DNA of 64,000 nucleotides, taken from Rhodoferax sp. (GTDB taxonomy: Bacteria; Pseudomonadota; Gammaproteobacteria; Burkholderiales; Burkholderiaceae_C). The notes under the pieces were generated by a model. The model had not been told where the DNA came from and did no database searches. It saw nothing but the letters and a program-made list of their open reading frames with translations. This document shows, piece after piece, positions 16,983-26,439 of this stretch (position 1 is its first letter; each line of letters opens with the position of its first letter). Position numbers and translations under genes: made by a program. Where the stretch lies: positions 620,001-684,000 of the forward strand of contig NZ_JABBPD010000007.1 of NCBI RefSeq assembly GCF_012927445.1, given 5' to 3'.

Positions 16983-18266
16983 ATGAAACGCGGCTTTTTC
17001 ACCATCATGTCAGCGCAGTTTTTCAGCTCGCTGGCCGACAACGCGCTGTTTGTTGCAGCCGTCCAGTTACTGAGAAGCAGCAAGGCACCCGAGTGGCAAC
17101 AAGCCGCCTTGGTGCCGATGTTTGCACTGTTTTATGTGGTGTTGGCGCCTTTTGTCGGCGCTTTTGCCGATTCCATGCCCAAAGGCCGGGTGATGCTGAT
17201 CAGCAACTTCATCAAAGTGGTGGGGTGCCTGTTCATGTTGTTTGGCACGCATCCCCTGATGGCCTACGCCATTGTCGGGCTGGGCGCTGCCGCTTATTCG
17301 CCCGCCAAATACGGCATCCTCACCGAATTGCTGCCGGCTTCCCAGTTGGTCAAAGCCAATGGCTGGATCGAAGGCCTGACGATCGCCTCCATCATTCTGG
17401 GCGTTTTGCTGGGGGGGCAACTGGTCGGGCCGATGTTGTCACCGATGTTGTTGTCGTTCGACTTCCCATTCATCCGTACCAGCGTGGACACCCCGCCGGA
17501 GGCCGCCATCAGCGTGCTGATCTTTCTATATTTCCTGGCCGCCTGGTTCAACACCCATATTCCGCACACGGGGGTCGAAATGCGCCCCATGCCGAAGCGG
17601 ATCACTTCCTTGCTGCCTGATTTCTGGACCTGCAATGCCCGGCTGTGGCGCGACAAACTGGGCCAGATATCACTCGCTGCCACCACGCTCATCTGGGGTG
17701 TGGCGGGTAATTTGCGTTTCATTGTGCTGGCCTGGGCCGCCGCGGCGCTCGGTTACTCGGTGACACAGGCCTCGGCCCTGCAAGGAGTGGTGGCCATTGG
17801 GATGGCGGTTGGCGCGGTGGTGGCTTCGATGCGCATGCGGCTGGAAGATGGCCCCCGGGTGATTACCCTGGGCATCTTCATGGGGCTGTTGATCATCATG
17901 CTCATCTTTATCACCAACGTCTGGGTCGCGGCGCCGTTTTTGATTCTGCTGGGTGCCTTGGGTGGCTTCCTGGTGGTGCCGATGAATGCGCTGCTGCAGC
18001 ACCGTGGCCACAATTTGATGGGCGCCGGGCGCTCGATCGCGGTGCAGAACTTCAATGAGCAGGCCTGCATTCTGGCGCTGGGCGCGGCCTACAGCCTGTC
18101 CACCGGGCTGGGGTTGCCGACCTTTGCCGCCATCACCGTGTTTGGGGTGGTGATTGCCGGCTTCATGTGGTTCATCAAGCGTTGGCACGCCCGCAATTGC
18201 CTCCACCATCGCGCCGAGGTTGAGCATCTGCTGGGTATTGCCCGTAACGACAATATTCACGGCTGA
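16983..18266 (+). CDS. lplT: Lysophospholipid transporter LplT (MFS)
   Basis: Inner-membrane carrier of 427 residues with about 12 hydrophobic helices. The start [22 protein letters not shown] and the [15 protein letters not shown] loop are typical of LplT, which flips lysophospholipids inward for re-acylation. In many species LplT is next to or fused to an acyltransferase (aas); none is seen here. The stop codon shares its A with the ATG of the next gene, so both are likely co-translated. Divergent from alr. Confidence 0.88.
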   Translation: MKRGFFTIMSAQFFSSLADNALFVAAVQLLRSSKAPEWQQAALVPMFALFYVVLAPFVGAFADSMPKGRVMLISNFIKVVGCLFMLFGTHPLMAYAIVGLGAAAYSPAKYGILTELLPASQLVKANGWIEGLTIASIILGVLLGGQLVGPMLSPMLLSFDFPFIRTSVDTPPEAAISVLIFLYFLAAWFNTHIPHTGVEMRPMPKRITSLLPDFWTCNARLWRDKLGQISLAATTLIWGVAGNLRFIVLAWAAAALGYSVTQASALQGVVAIGMAVGAVVASMRMRLEDGPRVITLGIFMGLLIIMLIFITNVWVAAPFLILLGALGGFLVVPMNALLQHRGHNLMGAGRSIAVQNFNEQACILALGAAYSLSTGLGLPTFAAITVFGVVIAGFMWFIKRWHARNCLHHRAEVEHLLGIARNDNIHG

Positions 18267-19141
18267 TGTCACATCGAGCGCTCGCGGCGGCGGCGCTGAT
18301 CCTCAATGCCTTTGTTTGGGGGGTGGCGTGGTGGCCGTTTCGGGCACTGCAAGCGCACGGCCTGCATCCGCTGTGGGCCACCACCATCATTTTTGTTTTT
18401 TCCCTGCTGTGTTTGCTCGCTGTCCAGCCGCAGGCTTGGCGTGGTTTTTTGAAGCATCCGATGCTGTGGTGGTTGCTGCTGGCTTCCGGCTTGACCAATG
18501 TCGGATTCAACTGGGCGGTGACCGTCGGTGACGTGGTGCGCGTCGTCCTGTTGTTCTACCTGATGCCGGCCTGGGTGGTGCTGCTGGCCTGGCCGCTGCT
18601 GGGCGAAAAACCCACGGCGGGTTCTTTGCTGCGCCTGGCCCTGGCGCTCACCGGCGTCGTTATCGTCCTCAAAACGCCCGCCTCACCCTGGCCCATTCCC
18701 GAGAGTCTGGCCGATGGACTGGCCCTGATGGGCGGCTTCAGCTTTGCCCTGACCAACATCCTGCTGCGCAAGCTGAATGAGACGCCGAGCGCGTCGCGCA
18801 CGCTGGCCATGTTTGGCGGCGGTGCCATGATGGCCCTGGGCGCCGCCGGGATCGGCATGGGGCTGGGCGTGGTCGCTGCGCTGCCCGCACCAAACTGGGC
18901 GTGGACCGGCCTGGCCCTGTTCATCAGCCTTGCCTTCCTGGCCGGCAACCTGGCCCTGCAATACGGCGCGGCGCATTTGAGCGCCAGCGCCACCTCGCTC
19001 ATCATGCTGTCGGAAGTGGTTTTTGCCAGCGTGTCTTCGGTGGTGCTGGGCACCGGCGAGCTATCGACGCGCACCTTGCTGGGCGGGGGCTTGGTTCTTT
19101 TGGCCTCACTGCTGGCCGTGGTGTCGTATGACAAGCGTTGA
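18266..19141 (+). CDS. EamA/DMT-family transporter
   Basis: A 291-residue protein with ten hydrophobic segments in two EamA repeats (about residues 8-135 and 150-285). Features include FVWGVAWWPFRAL in the first helix and SEVVFASVSSVVLGTGE in the second repeat, as in drug/metabolite exporters. The substrate cannot be told. It begins in a TGATG overlap with lplT and ends 54 bp before the glutathione peroxidase gene. Confidence 0.85.
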   Translation: MSHRALAAAALILNAFVWGVAWWPFRALQAHGLHPLWATTIIFVFSLLCLLAVQPQAWRGFLKHPMLWWLLLASGLTNVGFNWAVTVGDVVRVVLLFYLMPAWVVLLAWPLLGEKPTAGSLLRLALALTGVVIVLKTPASPWPIPESLADGLALMGGFSFALTNILLRKLNETPSASRTLAMFGGGAMMALGAAGIGMGLGVVAALPAPNWAWTGLALFISLAFLAGNLALQYGAAHLSASATSLIMLSEVVFASVSSVVLGTGELSTRTLLGGGLVLLASLLAVVSYDKR

Positions 19142-19195
19142 TTTTGGCGACAAAGTGCGACACTGACGCTTCCTTTTTTGACCGGGAGCGCGCCC

Positions 19196-19681
19196 ATGAG
19201 CACTGTGTACGATTTTGAAGTCCTGCAAATCAATGGCCAGTCCGTCCCCTTGCGCCAGTTCAAGGGCAAAGTCATGTTGATCGTCAACACCGCCAGTGCT
19301 TGTGGTTTCACGCCCCAGTTTGCCGGGCTGGAGGCCTTGCATCAGACCTATGGCCCGCAAGGCCTGGTGGTATTGGGTTTTCCGTGTAACCAGTTTGGCG
19401 CCCAGGACGCCGGTAGCAATGCGGAGATCGCCGAGTTTTGCCAACTGAACTATGGCGTCAGCTTCCCCATGATGGCCAAAATTGAGGTTAATGGCGACGG
19501 CGCCCACCCGCTCTACCAGTGGCTCTGCGTCGAAGCCCCGGGGCTGCTGGGCAGCAAGTCGATCAAATGGAATTTCACCAAGTTTCTGGTTGGCAAGGAT
19601 GGCGCCGTTCTCAAGCGCTATGCACCGACCGATACCCCCGCCAGCCTGAGCCACGACATTGCAGCCGCGCTGGCCGCCTGA
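19196..19681 (+). CDS. Glutathione peroxidase family protein (thiol peroxidase type)
   Basis: A 161-residue thioredoxin-fold peroxidase that reduces peroxides. The catalytic position is Cys36 ([11 protein letters not shown]) instead of selenocysteine; Gln in GFPCNQFG and Trp-Asn in KWNFTKFLV complete the active site, and the cysteine in FPCNQF could be the resolving residue. I start at the ATG at 19196, which has GGGAG upstream, rather than a TTG 18 bases before. Bacterial members often use thioredoxin rather than glutathione. Confidence 0.92.
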   Translation: MSTVYDFEVLQINGQSVPLRQFKGKVMLIVNTASACGFTPQFAGLEALHQTYGPQGLVVLGFPCNQFGAQDAGSNAEIAEFCQLNYGVSFPMMAKIEVNGDGAHPLYQWLCVEAPGLLGSKSIKWNFTKFLVGKDGAVLKRYAPTDTPASLSHDIAAALAA

Positions 19682-19719
19682 CTGGGCCGCCGCCGCTGGC
19701 AGCGCGGCGATGGCGCACG

Positions 19720-20616
19720 TCAGGGCAAACGGATCTGGGCCATGGTGGGCGAAGGGCGGGTGACCGTGGCGTCAAACGGGTGGGCGGGCGCGCCACCGAC
19801 TGCCTTGAGTATCTTCTGCACATACGCCCGGGTTTCCAGGTACGGCGGCACGCCGCGGTAACGCTCGACCTTGCCTTCGCCGGCGTTGTAGGCGGCCGCC
19901 ACCAGCGCCACATCCCCTTCAAAATAGGCCAGCAACCAGCGCAGATAGGTCAGGCCACCGCGGATGTTTTGCGCCGGGTCAAAGGCATTTTTGACCTTGA
20001 AGCGCTGGCTGGTTTCCGGGATCAGCTGCATCAGCCCCTGGGCGTTCTTGGGTGACAGCGCCAGGCTGTTGAAGTTGGATTCGGCCGCGATGATCGCCAG
20101 CGCCAATTGCGGCTCGACCTTGAACTGGGGCGCCAGTTGCATCACCAGCTCAAAAATTTTGCGCGGTGCAATCACCTCATAGTTCACGCTGGGCGGGCTG
20201 ACAACCGCAGGCGGGGAGACTGCAGGCGGGCGCATACAGTCGGGCACTTCGGTGGTGCGGCCGCCAACGACTTGCAGCATGCGCCGCGCCGCCTCGAGAC
20301 CCTGCTCGGCCGCGGCATGAAAAAAGAAAGCCGCCGCCACATCGTTGCGCGCAATGCCACGCCCGTTGGCGTGCATCCAGCCCAGGTTGTATTGCGACTG
20401 CGCGTCGCCCAGTCGGGCGCTCTGGCAGTACAGGGTGGCCGCCAGCACCGGGTCACGCGCCACGCCTTCGCCATGCTCGGCGGCGATGGCTTGCGTGCGC
20501 AGCTTAGTCGCGAGCGTACCGTCCGCCTCGCTCTTCTGCGCCTGTACGGCGAGCGAGGCCGCCGCACTGCAGAGCGCGAGCAACAGGCTTGACAGGGTTC
20601 GGACACTGGGGCACAT
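19720..20616 (-). CDS. Lytic transglycosylase with SEL1-like repeats
   Basis: Exported 298-residue protein. A signal peptide (1-26, ends VQAQ) is followed by SEL1-type repeats (SARLGDAQSQYNLGWMHANG, residues ~65-110), a Pro-rich linker and an SLT domain from about 165: catalytic Glu in IIAAESNFNSLALSPKNAQG, then GLMQLIPET and AAYNAGEGKVERY. It would cleave peptidoglycan in the periplasm. Converges with the glutathione peroxidase gene. All SLT motifs are intact. Confidence 0.9.
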   Translation of the reverse strand: MCPSVRTLSSLLLALCSAAASLAVQAQKSEADGTLATKLRTQAIAAEHGEGVARDPVLAATLYCQSARLGDAQSQYNLGWMHANGRGIARNDVAAAFFFHAAAEQGLEAARRMLQVVGGRTTEVPDCMRPPAVSPPAVVSPPSVNYEVIAPRKIFELVMQLAPQFKVEPQLALAIIAAESNFNSLALSPKNAQGLMQLIPETSQRFKVKNAFDPAQNIRGGLTYLRWLLAYFEGDVALVAAAYNAGEGKVERYRGVPPYLETRAYVQKILKAVGGAPAHPFDATVTRPSPTMAQIRLP

Positions 20617-20661
20617 GCCGCGCAGTGTCGGCGGCTTTTTGTGCGCGTGCCTTGCGGATTG

Positions 20662-21720
20662 TCAGCGTTGGAGAGTTCGCAGGCGGGCCGCTGCTTCGCG
20701 CAAACAAGCTGCGGTGCTGTCCCAGCCCATGCAGGCGTCGGTGATGGAGACGCCATAGCGCAGGTCTTGCAGCGCGCCCAGTTTTTGGTTGCCTTCGAAC
20801 AGGTTGGACTCCAGCATCACGCCTTTGATGCTGCGGTTGCCGTCGGCCACCTGATGCACCACGTCTTTCAGCACCAAGGCTTGCAGGGCGTGATTTTTGC
20901 GCGAGTTACCGTGGCTGCAGTCAACCACGATGTTCAGCGGCAGCTTGGCCGCCGTCAGTTCCGCTTCGGCCTGGGCCACCGCCACGGAGTCGTAATTGGG
21001 GACCGCGCCGCCGCGCAGAATCAGGTGGCCGAAAGCGTTGCCGCGGGTTTTGGTGATGGCGACCTGGCCGTCACCGTTGATGCCCAGAAACGAATGCGGC
21101 TGGGCGGCGGACAGCATGGCGTTCAGCGCGACTTCCAGATTGCCGTCGGTGCCGTTCTTGAAGCCGACCGGGCTGGACAGGCCACTGGCCAGTTCGCGGT
21201 GGGTCTGGCTCTCGGTGGTGCGGGCGCCAATGGCGCTCCAGGCAATCAGGTCGCCCAGATATTGCGGCGTGTTCGGGTCCAGCGCCTCGGTGCCGCACGG
21301 CAGGCCCATGTCGTTCAGGTCGACCAGCAGGCGGCGCGCAATGTGCAGGCCTTCTTCGATGTGAAACGAATCGTCCATGCGCGGGTCGTTGACCAGCCCC
21401 TTCCAGCCGACCGTGGTGCGCGGCTTCTCGAAATACACCCGCATCACCAGGAACAGCTGGTCGGAGAGCTCGTCACTCAGCGCCTTCAGGCGCTGGGCGT
21501 ACTCCATGGCGGCTTGGGTGTCGTGGATCGAGCACGGTCCGACCACCACAAACAGGCGCGGATCGCGTCCGCTCAAGATGTCGGCCAGGGTGTGGCGCGC
21601 GGCGCTGACGGTTTGGGTTGCCTGGGCGGTGGCCGGAATGTCGTCGTGCAACTGGCTGGGGGACAACAGGGTGTGTTGCGACACCACGTTCAGGTTTTCA
21701 AGTGCGGTAGGGAAAGTCAT
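20662..21720 (-). CDS. aroG: DAHP synthase, class I AroG/AroF/AroH type
   Basis: First enzyme of the shikimate pathway (phosphoenolpyruvate + erythrose 4-phosphate). The 352-residue protein has VVVGPCSIHD, MRVYFEKPRTTVGWKGL, GARTTESQTHRELASGLSSPVGFKNGTDG and VDCSHGNS, the class I signature. I start at MTFPTALENL, since the upstream MLFCQQKHA is not family-like. Which aromatic amino acid inhibits it cannot be decided here, so the symbol stands for the family. Confidence 0.93.
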   Translation of the reverse strand: MTFPTALENLNVVSQHTLLSPSQLHDDIPATAQATQTVSAARHTLADILSGRDPRLFVVVGPCSIHDTQAAMEYAQRLKALSDELSDQLFLVMRVYFEKPRTTVGWKGLVNDPRMDDSFHIEEGLHIARRLLVDLNDMGLPCGTEALDPNTPQYLGDLIAWSAIGARTTESQTHRELASGLSSPVGFKNGTDGNLEVALNAMLSAAQPHSFLGINGDGQVAITKTRGNAFGHLILRGGAVPNYDSVAVAQAEAELTAAKLPLNIVVDCSHGNSRKNHALQALVLKDVVHQVADGNRSIKGVMLESNLFEGNQKLGALQDLRYGVSITDACMGWDSTAACLREAAARLRTLQR

Positions 21721-21850
21721 GGCGTGTTTCTGTTGGCAAAAGAGCAAACATTAAACCAGACCGCACCCCCGCGTGGCGCGCCGCCCGGTGCTGGCCGGTC
21801 GGCCGGTGGACCGCCAGCCGATGGCCGGCAGCACCGGTAGGACGCCAAAT

Positions 21851-21914
21851 TTATAACAAATCAGCCTCTGGCCCTTGCCGTACCTGCGTAAGTAGCTATT
21901 GATTTGATAGTGAT
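21851..21914 (+). repeat. Interspersed repeat copy over the glcF stop codon
   Basis: Plus-strand reading: AGCCTCTGGCCC, then TGCGTAAGT and the hairpin end AGCTATTGATTTGATAG. The CTA at 21896-21898 is the complement of the glcF stop, so the last codons and the stop of glcF are repeat sequence. Confidence 0.85.
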
Positions 21915-23170
21915 TTTTGCAGGGCCTCGTCCAGCACTTCAATCCAGTGCCGCACCGGCGTGGCGGTGCCGCTTTGCAGATGGGTGATGCAGCCGATGTT
22001 GGCCGACACGATCACGTCCGGTTTGGCCTCGCCAAAGGTCTCGTTCAGGTGCCCGAGCTTGCGGTCGCGCAACTGGTAGGACAAGACCGGGTTCAGCACC
22101 GAGTAGGTGCCGGCCGAGCCGCAACACAGGTGCGCTTCGCAGCCGGTCACCTTGACATTGAAGCCCAACTCGCCCAGGTATTGCTCGACGCCGCCGCGCA
22201 GTTTTTGGCCGTGTTGCAGCGTGCACGGGGGGTGGTAGGCGATGGTCGCGGTGTGGGCCTGGACCTGGTCGCGCAGCTTGACGCTGAGTTCGGGCAGCCA
22301 TTCGCTCACATCTTTGGTCAGTGCGCTGATGCGCGCCGCCTTGGCTGCGTAGGCCGGGTCGTCCCGCAGAATGTGGCCGTAGTCCTTGACTGTGACGCCA
22401 CAGCCGGAGGCGTTCATGAGGATGGCTTCAACACCAGCCGCACCCGGTTTGCCGGACTCGTCCTGCACATAGGGCCACCAGGCGTCGATGTTGGCGCGCA
22501 TCTCGGACTTGCCGCCGTCCTGGTCGTTCAGGTGAAACTTGACGGCGCCGCAGCAACCGGCCTTCGGGGCGATGACGGTCTGGATGCCGGCGGCGTCGAA
22601 CACGCGGGCGGTGGCGCGGTTGATGTTGGGGCTCATGGCCGGTTGCACGCAGCCGGCCAGCAGCAGCACCTGGCGCGCATGGCGGCGGGTCGGCCACTGG
22701 CCGGCCTCCTGTTTCGCCGGCACTTTGTTTTGCAGTGCGGGCGACAGCAGCGGGCGCACCAGTTGGCCCAGCTTCATGGCCGGGGCAAACAACGGCGACG
22801 GCAAACCCTCTTTCAGCGCCCAGCGCAGCGCCGTTTCGCCCAGCGGGCGCGGCACTTTGGCGTCCACCAGTTTGCGGCCGATGTCGAGCAAATGCGCGTA
22901 GTCCACGCCCGAGGGGCAGGTGGTTTCGCAGTTGCGGCAGGTCAGGCAGCGGTCCAGGTGGAGCTGTGTTTTGCGGGTCGGCGTTTCGCCTTCCAGCACC
23001 TGTTTCATCAGGTAGATGCGCCCGCGTGGCCCGTCCAGCTCGTCGCCCAGCAGTTGGTAGGTGGGGCAGGTCGCGGTGCAAAAACCGCAGTGCACGCATT
23101 TGCGCAGAATGGCTTCGGCCGCATCGCCATCGGCGGTGCCTTTGTATTCGGGAGCGAGATTGGTTTGCAT
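21896..23170 (-). CDS. glcF: Glycolate oxidase iron-sulfur subunit
   Basis: Membrane-associated Fe-S subunit of glycolate oxidase, passing electrons from the flavin subunits to quinone. The 424-residue protein has two 4Fe-4S motifs (CVHCGFCTATCPTY near residue 26 and CLTCRNCETTCPSG near 78) and two CCG-type cysteine-rich repeats (AGCCGAVKFH and GCEAHLCCGSAG). Its stop codon and last residues come from an interspersed repeat. It is 9 bp downstream of glcE. The catalytic subunit gene glcD is not in this window. Confidence 0.93.
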   Translation of the reverse strand: MQTNLAPEYKGTADGDAAEAILRKCVHCGFCTATCPTYQLLGDELDGPRGRIYLMKQVLEGETPTRKTQLHLDRCLTCRNCETTCPSGVDYAHLLDIGRKLVDAKVPRPLGETALRWALKEGLPSPLFAPAMKLGQLVRPLLSPALQNKVPAKQEAGQWPTRRHARQVLLLAGCVQPAMSPNINRATARVFDAAGIQTVIAPKAGCCGAVKFHLNDQDGGKSEMRANIDAWWPYVQDESGKPGAAGVEAILMNASGCGVTVKDYGHILRDDPAYAAKAARISALTKDVSEWLPELSVKLRDQVQAHTATIAYHPPCTLQHGQKLRGGVEQYLGELGFNVKVTGCEAHLCCGSAGTYSVLNPVLSYQLRDRKLGHLNETFGEAKPDVIVSANIGCITHLQSGTATPVRHWIEVLDEALQKSLSNQ

Positions 23171-23179
23171 CGAGGACAG

Positions 23180-24346
23180 TTAAAAATCAGGGTACAGGCG
23201 GCCACGGTTGAAGATGCCGGCCGGATCAAACTCGGCCTTGAGGCGCTGGTGAATGCGGTCCAGGGGTGGTTTTAAAGGGCTAAAACAAGCGCTAGTCCCC
23301 GTATTATCTGTGCGGTTAGCTATGAAAAGCGTAGCGGTTCCGCCGGCCTCAGCGGCGACCTGGCGCAGTTGTGCTTGTGCTGACAGCGGCGCCCACAACC
23401 AGCGCTGGCCACCATGCCACTCGATCAGTTGCGGCCAGGGCAGGGCCAGTGCGGGCGCAGTTTGCGGCAGACTCAGGCGCCACAAGGCCATCGGCTGCGC
23501 ATCCTGGCTGGGCAAGTCCGAATTCCGTGCGCTGGCATTTTTAAAAAACGGCAGGCGCAAATCGCGGCAGGCGTTCCAGTCGGGCCCGGCCACCGCGTTG
23601 TCCGCGCGTGTGCCCGGCACCTCCTGCGTCATCTTGCGGCAGGCCGATTCGACCGCGGCGATGGCGCCGCGCAGCCGCACAAACAGCAGCTCCGGGCTGC
23701 CGGCCGCGGTGTTGTCCCGCACCCAGCAACTGGCGTTCAGGGGCAGCGGTTGCCCGCCCCAGCGGTGCAGTTGGGCCAAGGCCTGGGCCTGGTCCAGCCG
23801 GAACACCAGGGTCGCCTCGGCCGGGGCCACGGGCAGCACTTTGAGTGAAATTTCGGTCAGCACCCCGAGCGTGCCCATGGCGCCGACCATCAGACGCGAC
23901 ACGTCGTAACCCGCCACATTTTTCATGACCTGGCCGCCAAAGGTCAGTAACTCGCCTTTGCCGTTGATGAGGTTGACGCCGAGGACGAAGTCGCGCACCG
24001 AGCCGGCGCTGGCACGGGCCGGACCGCTCAGGCCGGCTGCCACCATGCCGCCGACGGTCGCGCCGGGGGCAAAGTGCGGTGGCTCGAACGCCAGGCATTG
24101 GCCTTTTTCCGCCAACACGGCTTCCAGTTCGGCCAGCGGTGTGCCGGCACGGGCCGTCACCACCAGTTCACTCGGCTCGTAGCTGGTGATGCCGGTCAGT
24201 GGCGTCAGGTCGAGCAACTCGCCTTGCAGTGACTGGCCATAAAAGTCTTTGGTACCCCCGCCGCGCAGGCGCAGTGGGGTGCGGTCGGCGGCGGCGGCTT
24301 GAATGCGGTCGGTGATCTGGCGTAGCGGGGAGTCGGTGGCGTACAT
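23180..24346 (-). CDS. glcE: Glycolate oxidase FAD-binding subunit
   Basis: FAD-binding (VAO/BBE family) subunit of glycolate oxidase, 388 residues. It has RGGGTKDFYG, the FAD-site block PHFAPGATVGGMVAAGLSGP, RDFVLGVNLINGKGELLTFGG and MKNVAGYDVSRLMVGAMGTLG, and ends DPAGIFNRGRLYPDF. I start at MYATDSPLRQ; the longer frame runs back into the lactonase gene. Bases 23279-23335 resemble the interspersed repeat and encode FIANRTDNTGTSACFSPLK with AT-rich, locally unusual codons, in a part where relatives vary. Confidence 0.92.
   Translation of the reverse strand: MYATDSPLRQITDRIQAAAADRTPLRLRGGGTKDFYGQSLQGELLDLTPLTGITSYEPSELVVTARAGTPLAELEAVLAEKGQCLAFEPPHFAPGATVGGMVAAGLSGPARASAGSVRDFVLGVNLINGKGELLTFGGQVMKNVAGYDVSRLMVGAMGTLGVLTEISLKVLPVAPAEATLVFRLDQAQALAQLHRWGGQPLPLNASCWVRDNTAAGSPELLFVRLRGAIAAVESACRKMTQEVPGTRADNAVAGPDWNACRDLRLPFFKNASARNSDLPSQDAQPMALWRLSLPQTAPALALPWPQLIEWHGGQRWLWAPLSAQAQLRQVAAEAGGTATLFIANRTDNTGTSACFSPLKPPLDRIHQRLKAEFDPAGIFNRGRLYPDF
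23279..23335 (+). repeat. Diverged interspersed repeat copy inside glcE
   Basis: Plus-strand reading has AAGCGCTAGTCCCCGT, TGTGCGGT and AGCTATGAAAAGCGTAGC, aligning along the whole length with the other copies (box, TGCG middle, hairpin end) though diverged. It is read through as glcE protein. Confidence 0.6.
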
Positions 24347-24384
24347 GCCCCAGATGGTAAGGGGCGGCAGGCCCAGCCGGTTTG

Positions 24385-24415
24385 AATTTTTTGAAACCCT
24401 TGGGTTCAAAAATTT
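24385..24415. terminator. Long AT-rich hairpin between the lactonase gene and glcE
   Basis: Two arms, AATTTTTTGAAACCC and GGGTTCAAAAATT, pair almost fully around two loop bases, with one bulged base. It overlaps the lactonase stop and lies 38 bp before glcE on the minus strand. The A- and T-rich outer stem could act as a terminator in either direction or lower read-through into glcE. Confidence 0.5.
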
Positions 24416-25352
24416 AGTCGGCAAAGAAGTTCACTGGTAGACCCGGTACCGCCACCCGCATGGAAAAGACGCAACCCGACTGGGGAAAGGCGTCGAGTTC
24501 GGCCGCTGCGCGGTGGTGGCGGGCGCTGGTGAGGTAGAGCGTGCGCAAGTCTTCGCCGCCGAAGCAGGGCATGGTGGGGCATTGTGCCGGTGTGGCCAAC
24601 TCGGCCAGCAGCGTGCCATCCTGGGCAAACTGGCAGACCCGGCGTCCTTCGAACATCGCCACATAGTAGTTGCCCTGCACGTCCACGGCGGCGCCGTCGG
24701 GGCGGCCGCGATAACCCCGGTTGTCCGCGGCGGGGTCAAACTGCCAGCCTGCTGGCTTCGGCGCGAACTGGGCAAAGGTGCGGGGCGCCGTCAGGGTGTT
24801 GCGGCTGGGCTCGTAATCCCAGACGTGGACCGCGTGGCTGGGCGTGTCGGCCCAGTACAGGGTGCGGCCATCGGGACTCCAGGCCAGGCCGTTGGCGGTG
24901 GTGGCGGGGAAGGTGGCGGGATCCAGCTTGCGCTCAAGCTGCGGCGGGCGGCCGTCGCGGCAGTCCAGTGAATACAGCGCTGCGTTGCGCGCCACTTTGG
25001 TCTCGTCAATGGTGCCAATCCAGAAACGGCCGAGGGCGTCGCACTTGCCGTCGTTGGCGCGCAGGTGGGCCGGGTCGTAATCCAGGGTGGCCAGATGCTG
25101 CAGCGGCCCACCCCACTGGCGGGCGCGGAACACGCCGTGACGCAAGGCAATCACCAGACCCCCGCTGGCGGCCGGCGCCATGCAGCCGGGCTCCGAGGGC
25201 ATGTCCCAGCTCTCCACCGTGCCCATGTAGACGTTGGCCCGCAGGATTTGCTTGCCGGAGATATCGACCCAATACAGCAGTTGCTCGTGCGGGTGCCAAA
25301 ACGGCGATTCGCCCAGTTCGCAGGGCTGGGTGGTGAGGGTTTGCCAGTTCAT
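24414..25352 (-). CDS. SMP-30/gluconolactonase/LRE-family protein
   Basis: Six-bladed propeller sugar-lactonase family, 312 residues, with no signal peptide. Family marks: GESPFWHP near the start with the metal-binding Glu, RANDGKCDALGRFWIGT, ANGLAWSPDGRTLYWADT (Asn and Asp metal ligands) and RPDGAAVDVQGNYYVA. The likely reaction is hydrolysis of a sugar acid lactone; the substrate is unknown. It precedes glcE and glcF on the same strand, but a hairpin separates them, so a shared job is only possible. Confidence 0.87.
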   Translation of the reverse strand: MNWQTLTTQPCELGESPFWHPHEQLLYWVDISGKQILRANVYMGTVESWDMPSEPGCMAPAASGGLVIALRHGVFRARQWGGPLQHLATLDYDPAHLRANDGKCDALGRFWIGTIDETKVARNAALYSLDCRDGRPPQLERKLDPATFPATTANGLAWSPDGRTLYWADTPSHAVHVWDYEPSRNTLTAPRTFAQFAPKPAGWQFDPAADNRGYRGRPDGAAVDVQGNYYVAMFEGRRVCQFAQDGTLLAELATPAQCPTMPCFGGEDLRTLYLTSARHHRAAAELDAFPQSGCVFSMRVAVPGLPVNFFAD

Positions 25353-25358
25353 GCAGAT

Positions 25359-26261
25359 TCAGACAGGGTGGTTGATTTTGTGGACAAACGCCAGCGCCAC
25401 GCGTGGCGCGGCATTGAGCAGAAGGGCGATGTCGTTGATGTCGTCGGGCAGGGCCGCATTGTCCCAGCTGTGCATGGTGTGCCTGGCCAGCCGCACGGCC
25501 AGCAGCACGTTGCGCACATTGGCGTGGGTCGGGTGCTTGCCGTCGCTGATGCGCACCAGCAGTTCGGGGAGCCGGTAGAGCTTCATCAAGGCATGGCGTA
25601 AATCATTGAGCTCGATGTTGTAGACAAAACGCTGCAGGCTGGCGGTTCGCAGCGTCGGGTTGGCGCGCTGCATGGCACGGATTTCAAGCTGGATGGTGGG
25701 GGCGTGGCACCACATCAGCATTTCGGCAAAGTCATGCAACACCGCCGCCAGGTGGATCACGCCGACGTCCAGGTCGCCCCGGTGCACCGCAAAGCCCACG
25801 GCGAATTGCCCGGCGCGCTCGGAGCGGGTGAGTAATTCGCGCAGGCCTTCCAGCGCCAGCGGCTGATTCGCGAGCTGGTCTTCCACCGTGGGCTGAAGGC
25901 CGAAGTTTCTGAAAAATGGCGCAATGCCCATCATCACCAGGGAGCTGGTGATGGACTCGGTCTCCGTGGTGTCGCCGGTGCGGCGGTTGGCCGACACATA
26001 AGCCAGGACTTTGAGCGTCATGAGCGGGTCGCTCTCAATCACCGCGCTCAGCATGCCCGCGTCCACATCGTCTTCGATGGCGCGCAAGGCTTCCAGTTTT
26101 TGGGCGGTGGCGGCCAGCACGGGAATCGCGGCCTCCCGAAAGTAGCGCGTCCAGGCGGCGAGATCGGGCAGTGGCTCGGTCAGGTAGGGCGTGGTGACCG
26201 GCACAGGGGCCGGTGTGGGTGGCGTTGCCACCATCTCATCAGGGCTGGTTGGGTCGGTCAT
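25359..26261 (-). CDS. HDOD-domain signalling protein
   Basis: A 300-residue cytoplasmic protein whose middle (about residues 50-250) is an HDOD domain: SDPLMTLKVLAYVSANRR, SITSSLVMMGIAPFF and LAAVLHDFAEMLMWCH, with LHDFAE at the place of the HD pair. HDOD proteins lack the HD catalytic residues and serve signalling; targets are unknown. The first 30 residues are Pro/Thr/Val-rich. It lies 6 bp upstream of the lactonase gene on the same strand. Confidence 0.83.
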   Translation of the reverse strand: MTDPTSPDEMVATPPTPAPVPVTTPYLTEPLPDLAAWTRYFREAAIPVLAATAQKLEALRAIEDDVDAGMLSAVIESDPLMTLKVLAYVSANRRTGDTTETESITSSLVMMGIAPFFRNFGLQPTVEDQLANQPLALEGLRELLTRSERAGQFAVGFAVHRGDLDVGVIHLAAVLHDFAEMLMWCHAPTIQLEIRAMQRANPTLRTASLQRFVYNIELNDLRHALMKLYRLPELLVRISDGKHPTHANVRNVLLAVRLARHTMHSWDNAALPDDINDIALLLNAAPRVALAFVHKINHPV

Positions 26262-26336
26262 GGTGATCAGATCGTTGCATGACAGGCAGTATCTGCGCAG
26301 CCCTGATGCAGGTCAAGGACCACTTGGCATCCGCAT

Positions 26337-26373
26337 AAGAAAAGCCCACCGAAGCCAGTGGCTTGGGTGGGCT
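26337..26373 (-). terminator. Rho-independent terminator after amtB
   Basis: On the minus strand AGCCCACC and GGTGGGCT form the outer stem, AAGCC and GGCTT an inner stem, followed by TTTTCTT. It lies 67 bp beyond the amtB stop and would end the torF-glnK-amtB transcript. Confidence 0.85.
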
Positions 26374-26439
26374 GATGTCTCAAGGAAGTTTTGCGGGTCA
26401 GGTTGCAGAACCCTCAGGTGCCGCAACCGTTCTCCGTGA

